Positions 32,197 to 35,666 of a stretch of 35,666 nt of DNA are shown in pieces. The translations under genes and the position numbers were made by a program. Position 1 is the first letter of the stretch. Each line of letters begins with the position of its first letter. Below the pieces are notes generated by a model, which saw nothing but the letters and a program-made list of their open reading frames with translations, was not told where the DNA came from and ran no database searches. Source of the DNA: an uncultured bacterium (GTDB lineage: Bacteria; Cyanobacteriota; Vampirovibrionia; Gastranaerophilales; Gastranaerophilaceae). The stretch is from the NCBI GenBank assembly GCA_949291445.1, contig CASEVT010000090.1:1-35666 (forward strand), read 5' to 3'.

Positions 32197-33358
32197 ACGG
32201 ATTCAAAATTACACACAGATGAATGATGTGGTTTTATCGCCGCCGGATACGACGATTATACTTGTTGTTGCGTTTTTGGTCGTAATCGGGCTTATGGCAA
32301 TCTTTAGTGCCGGAGCACCGAAGTGTATCGAGGCCGGAGTTAATCCCGCTTCTTTTGCATTTAAACAGTTTATTTATATGATATTTGGCATTTTGGGTAT
32401 GAAATATCTTATGGGTGTGGATTACAAAAAGTTAAAGGATTGGGCGGTACCGTTTGCCTGGTTCGTTATAATAATGCTTGTATTGGTAGATTTTACGCCG
32501 TTGGGGGTAGTTGTTAACGGTGCAAGACGGTGGATAATGATTGGTCCTGTTCAGTTTCAGCCTTCCGAGTTGACAAAATTTGCTGTGATATTGTTGCTTT
32601 CAAATGCGTTTTATCGTGATAGTAAATTATTTAGCAGCATAAAATTTACCCGATATTATATTCCGATTTTGGCGATGATATTTTTGGTATACAAACAGCC
32701 TAACTTAAGTATGGTTATATTGTTGTTGATAATTTCAATGGTAATGTATCTGAGCGTTAGCGGTTCTGTTAAAAAGATGATAATGTTCGGTGCTGCGGGA
32801 TTGGGTGTGATGTTGACCGGATTGTTGGTGTTCGGTCAAAAATTATTGCATGGATACCAGATGCAGAGAATACAAATCTGGCTTAATCCGGAGGCGGATC
32901 CATACGGCGCCGGATATAATATTATACAATCACTTTTGGCATTTGCTGCAGGAGGTTTTTGGGGGGTCGGTTATGGCAGTTCAAAGCAGAAATTAGCCTG
33001 GTTGCCGGAGGGGCATACTGACTTTATCTTTGCGGTTATTGCGGAAGAGTTGGGGTTTCTGGGTTGCCTTTTGGTTATCGGATTGTTTTGGACTTTGATA
33101 CATCGGGGAATTATCGTTGCTTCAAGATGCGGGGATATGTTCGGCAAATTGATGGCAATAGGTATTACTCTCTCAATCGGGATACAGGCTTTTATAAATA
33201 TGAGTGTTTCAAGTTCTCTCATTCCGGCAACAGGAGTGCCGCTGCCGTTTATTAGCTATGGCGGAACTTCGCTTATTATTTCTATGTGGATGATTGGGGT
33301 ATTGTTGAATATTTCTAAAAAACGTATTAAAAGGATTAGGGTAAATGAGTTTAGATAA
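32177..33358 (+). CDS. ftsW: Lipid II polymerase FtsW (SEDS family)
   Basis: FtsW polymerises lipid II into glycan strands at the division site. From the ATG at 32177 the product has 393 residues, a short basic N-terminus, and about ten membrane segments. SEDS motifs are clear: NGARRWIMIGPVQFQPSEL, KQPNLSMV (the D of DxG is replaced by N), NIIQSLLAFAAGG, EGHTDFIFAVIAEELGFLG, and a C-terminal GVPLPFISYGGTSL. An ATG at 32219 is a possible alternative, but the first has AAGGATT before it. It overlaps murD by 20 bases and murG by 14. An RodA role is possible, but the position between murD and murG favours FtsW. Confidence 0.92.
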   Translation: MSYRRSRRIQNYTQMNDVVLSPPDTTIILVVAFLVVIGLMAIFSAGAPKCIEAGVNPASFAFKQFIYMIFGILGMKYLMGVDYKKLKDWAVPFAWFVIIMLVLVDFTPLGVVVNGARRWIMIGPVQFQPSELTKFAVILLLSNAFYRDSKLFSSIKFTRYYIPILAMIFLVYKQPNLSMVILLLIISMVMYLSVSGSVKKMIMFGAAGLGVMLTGLLVFGQKLLHGYQMQRIQIWLNPEADPYGAGYNIIQSLLAFAAGGFWGVGYGSSKQKLAWLPEGHTDFIFAVIAEELGFLGCLLVIGLFWTLIHRGIIVASRCGDMFGKLMAIGITLSIGIQAFINMSVSSSLIPATGVPLPFISYGGTSLIISMWMIGVLLNISKKRIKRIRVNEFR

Positions 33359-34460
33359 ATTCCGTTTTTTTGTTACAGGCGGAGGTACAGGAGGACATAT
33401 ATATCCCGCTGTGGCGGTTGCTAATGCGTTGAAAAAAAACGGGCATGATATTTTTTATATCGGTAATCCTAAAAATCTTGAGAAAAATATTGCTTTAAAA
33501 GAAGGGTTTGAGTTTTTGCCGGTTGATATTACCGGTATGCCAAGGCGTTTGGGATTTGGATTGTTAGTCTGGTGCGCAAAGCTATTTTGGGCAACTTTAA
33601 TGTCTGTGTTTTATATTCTTAAATATAAGCCGGATATGGTGTTTGGTACAGGCGGTTATGTTAGTGCACCGGCATTGTTTGCGGCTATAATTACTCGAAC
33701 TCCTTTTGCGATCCATGATTGTGATGCAATGCCGGGTGTGGTCTCAAAGACAGTTGCGCCTTTTGCCAAGTTCGTATCTTGTGCGTTCGATATTTCGACA
33801 AAATATTTTAATAGTGACAATGTCTTTGTTAACGGTAATCCTATAAGGGTCGATTTTTTGAGTATAGATAAGCAGTCTGCAAGAAGAACACTCGGTTTGC
33901 AGGATAAAATTACTGTCATGGTTACGGGCGGTTCGCAGGGTGCGAAGAGGATTAATAAAGCTATTATAGATGCATTACCTGCATTGTTCTCAAAGTATGA
34001 TTTGCAAATAATACATCAAACCGGCAAAAAGAATTATGAAGAGTCGTTGGCATATGTTCAGAAAGTTTATCCTTCTTATGAGCAGAACGGGAATTACATA
34101 ATTGCGCCGTATTTTGAAGAAATGTACGTACCGCTCAGAGCTGCAGATATTGCAATATCACGGGCGGGTTCTTTAAGTATTTCGGAGATATGTTTGTGTT
34201 CATTGGCGTCAATATTGGTTCCGTACCCTTATGCTGCAGCTGATCATCAAAGAAAAAATGCCCTGGAATTAAAGGACAAAAATGCGGCTTTATATCTGGA
34301 AGATGAAGATTGTGACGGGGAAACATTATTGAAATCGCTCGAAATTTTTCTTAATTCTGTCGAAAAATTAGAAGAGTACCGGCAAAATGCTTATAAACTC
34401 GCAAAACCTTCCGCTTTAGATAATCTGATTGAAAAAATACAGCTTTGTGTTAAAAAATAA
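33345..34460 (+). CDS. murG: UDP-GlcNAc--lipid I N-acetylglucosaminyltransferase
   Basis: MurG adds GlcNAc to lipid I at the cytoplasmic face of the membrane, forming lipid II. The 371-residue product has VTGGGTGGHIYPAVAVA in the N-terminal domain, the second G-loop GTGGYVSAPAL, VTGGSQGAKRIN, and the C-terminal donor site SRAGSLSISEI followed by PYPYAAADHQ. AGGGTAA precedes the ATG. It is the last gene of the mur cluster and has no clear terminator behind it. Confidence 0.96.
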   Translation: MSLDKFRFFVTGGGTGGHIYPAVAVANALKKNGHDIFYIGNPKNLEKNIALKEGFEFLPVDITGMPRRLGFGLLVWCAKLFWATLMSVFYILKYKPDMVFGTGGYVSAPALFAAIITRTPFAIHDCDAMPGVVSKTVAPFAKFVSCAFDISTKYFNSDNVFVNGNPIRVDFLSIDKQSARRTLGLQDKITVMVTGGSQGAKRINKAIIDALPALFSKYDLQIIHQTGKKNYEESLAYVQKVYPSYEQNGNYIIAPYFEEMYVPLRAADIAISRAGSLSISEICLCSLASILVPYPYAAADHQRKNALELKDKNAALYLEDEDCDGETLLKSLEIFLNSVEKLEEYRQNAYKLAKPSALDNLIEKIQLCVKK

Positions 34461-34490
34461 TCGTCGCCAGAGTATTGTGGTTGGATGGTT

Positions 34491-34859
34491 TTAGGTTGCG
34501 CCGAATAAGAGGCTTAAGAGTTTGATTGGTTCGGGTTCTTTTTCGACCCAGTACTGGTTGTTGTATTTGGGTTTGTTTTCAGATTCCTCCTTCACAAGTA
34601 CTGCATAATTTATGTCGATAAAGTCAATCGTTCGAACAGGCTCAATATAAAAATTTCCTGCCCCGCAATTGTGACAATATTTCGATGCCGGCTGGATTTT
34701 GCCCTGCTTGATAACGGTTTTTCGTTTTATATTACAGCAGGAACATCTGGCTAAATACCATTTGTTTTGGATAAATTTGCCGCAGTCGGGGCAGTATCCC
34801 GATTCAATATCGGGTGTAATTCTTTTGTGTGTGCAATCTGTATTCTTTTTGAAAAACAT
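34491..34859 (-). CDS. Double zinc-ribbon protein of unknown function
   Basis: I do not recognise the family. The 122-residue protein has cysteines in pairs: C9 and H11, C23-x-x-C26, C39-x-x-C42 (with C41 between) and C62-x-x-C65. This fits two zinc ribbons in the first 70 residues. The rest is polar, has a lysine and glutamate-rich stretch and ends in a hydrophobic LLSLLFGAT. AGAGG precedes the ATG, and a strong promoter lies just upstream. There is no signal peptide. Such proteins often bind nucleic acid or partner proteins, but nothing here shows which. Confidence 0.75.
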   Translation of the reverse strand: MFFKKNTDCTHKRITPDIESGYCPDCGKFIQNKWYLARCSCCNIKRKTVIKQGKIQPASKYCHNCGAGNFYIEPVRTIDFIDINYAVLVKEESENKPKYNNQYWVEKEPEPIKLLSLLFGAT

Positions 34860-34885
34860 TATTACCTCTTTATTTTATGAAATTA

Positions 34886-34913
34886 TTTATAAGAACAATT
34901 TTATGATTGTCAA
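34886..34913 (-). promoter_or_regulatory. Promoter of the zinc-ribbon gene
   Basis: On the minus strand a perfect TTGACA (34913-34908) and TATAAA (34891-34886) are 16 bases apart, about 30 bases before the ATG. It is one of the best promoter matches in the window. Confidence 0.65.
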
Positions 34914-35031
34914 TATCTTGGTGTGAATGGAAATAAAAAACGAAATAACATAGTGACATGTTGTAAATTAAAAAATTATATGAATAGGACTCAAAAACAA
35001 TCAGAGTCATGTTTGGGGTTGAAATAGCATA

Positions 35032-35059
35032 TTGACAAATAAAAATGAGCATATAAGAT
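35032..35059 (+). promoter_or_regulatory. Promoter of tuf
   Basis: A perfect TTGACA (35032-35037) is followed after 16 bases by TAAGAT (35054-35059). The leader would be about 120 bases. A second A/T-rich hexamer, TATAAG, lies further downstream but at the wrong distance. Confidence 0.5.
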
Positions 35060-35184
35060 GTTATAAGCGGGACTTTTAAGTTTCGTCAAAAAGATTTTGT
35101 TTTATAGAGGTAAAACCTAATCATAATAGGAAATAAGCAATATAGAACAAGTAGTAGATATTAAACAAAAAGGAGATTAATCTC

Positions 35185-35666
35185 ATGGCACGCGAAAAGT
35201 ATGAACGTACGAAACCGCACGTTAACATCGGTACTGTAGGTCACGTTGACCACGGTAAAACTACCTTAACAGCAGCAATTACATCTGTTTTGGCAGCAGC
35301 TGGTCAAGCACAAGCAAAGAAATTTGACGAAATCGACGCAGCTCCCGAAGAAAAAGCAAGAGGTATTACTATCTCTACAGCTCACGTAGAATACGAAACA
35401 GAATCAAGACACTATGCACACGTTGACTGCCCGGGTCACGCAGACTATGTAAAAAACATGATTACAGGTGCTGCTCAGATGGATGGTGCTATCCTCGTAG
35501 TTGCTGCAACTGACGGTGCTATGCCTCAGACTCGTGAACACATCCTGTTAGCTCGTCAGGTTGGTGTTCCTAACCTTGTTGTATTCTTGAACAAATGCGA
35601 TATGGTTGATGATCCTGAATTGTTAGAATTAGTTGAAATGGAAGTTAGAGAACTTCTTTCTTCTTA
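35185..35666 (+). CDS. tuf: Elongation factor Tu, 5' part, cut by the window edge
   Basis: EF-Tu brings aminoacyl-tRNA to the ribosome. The first 160 residues are present and include the GTPase motifs GHVDHGKTT (P loop), RGITIST (switch I), DCPGHADY and [16 protein letters not shown] precedes the ATG. Codon choice differs from the neighbours: all eight histidines read here use CAC and all four asparagines use AAC, as expected of a very highly expressed gene. There is no frameshift up to the edge. Confidence 0.97.
   Translation, partial: MAREKYERTKPHVNIGTVGHVDHGKTTLTAAITSVLAAAGQAQAKKFDEIDAAPEEKARGITISTAHVEYETESRHYAHVDCPGHADYVKNMITGAAQMDGAILVVAATDGAMPQTREHILLARQVGVPNLVVFLNKCDMVDDPELLELVEMEVRELLSS

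Larger units (their letters stand above)
34860..35184. other. Divergent intergenic region before tuf
   Basis: This AT-rich stretch of about 325 bases contains the minus-strand promoter of the zinc-ribbon gene, the plus-strand promoter of tuf and a tuf leader of about 120 bases. I see no open reading frame or tRNA. A short stem, GACTC with GAGTC (34988-35008), is too small to call. Confidence 0.6.

Noticed and set aside
34988-35008. GACTC/GAGTC stem in the tuf upstream region
   Set aside because: Five pairs with a long loop is not enough, and it lies before the tuf promoter.

Overview
The window is AT-rich chromosomal DNA from a bacterium with an outer membrane. It carries 30 protein-coding genes, all housekeeping or envelope-related, and one of them (tuf) runs off the right edge. 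I see no insertion sequences, CRISPR arrays, phage genes, tRNAs or rRNAs. Points that suggest a non-photosynthetic cyanobacterial relative (Melainabacteria/Vampirovibrionia, perhaps the gut order Gastranaerophilales) are a long NusB of 220 residues, an LptD/OstA-like barrel protein, the AT-rich coding style and the mixture of fermentative energy metabolism with a Gram-negative envelope. This assignment is an inference and should be tested with the tuf, rpsA or proS proteins.

Layout. 1-530: noncoding, with a possible structured RNA and the rpsA terminator. 531-2882, minus strand: rpsA and ispH as a pair, then rpmE. 3003-4724: proS. 4816-6981, minus: a fused ADP-forming acetyl-CoA synthetase, which converges on proS at a shared terminator. 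7245-8828, plus: an unusual pair made of a phosphoribosyltransferase-like protein and a TatD-linked-type radical SAM protein. 8833-14453, minus: one tightly packed seven-gene block (MBL hydrolase, WecG-type glycosyltransferase, split transketolase, ftsE, ftsX, HDOD protein). 14549-16189, plus: nusB-ftsY, divergent from that block across a near-perfect 30-bp palindrome. 16265-18037, minus: cdd and mnmE.

18234-21143, plus: a secreted protein of unknown function, murA, and a small protein built from two copies of a WYDxDP repeat. 21180-21977, minus: a matrixin-like zinc protease without a signal peptide. 22170-25597, plus: a 34-residue membrane peptide, an EnvC-like M23 peptidase and the LptD-like protein. 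25700-34460, plus: accD-accA-prmA, then murF-mraY-murD-ftsW-murG with overlapping stops and starts. 34491-34859, minus: a double zinc-ribbon protein. 35185 to the end: the start of tuf.

The common theme is envelope building and division. MurA starts the peptidoglycan precursor pathway, and MurD, MurF, MraY and MurG finish the lipid-linked precursor that FtsW polymerises. FtsEX is known in other bacteria to control periplasmic EnvC/PcsB-type coiled-coil proteins, and one with intact M23 zinc ligands is encoded here. AccDA starts fatty acid synthesis, and the LptD-like protein would place lipopolysaccharide in the outer membrane. No known defence or mobile system is present. The best candidates for undescribed biology are the phosphoribosyltransferase-like/radical SAM pair, the duplicated WYDxDP protein coupled to murA, the cytoplasmic-looking matrixin, the 34-residue membrane peptide and the possible RNA at 335-476.
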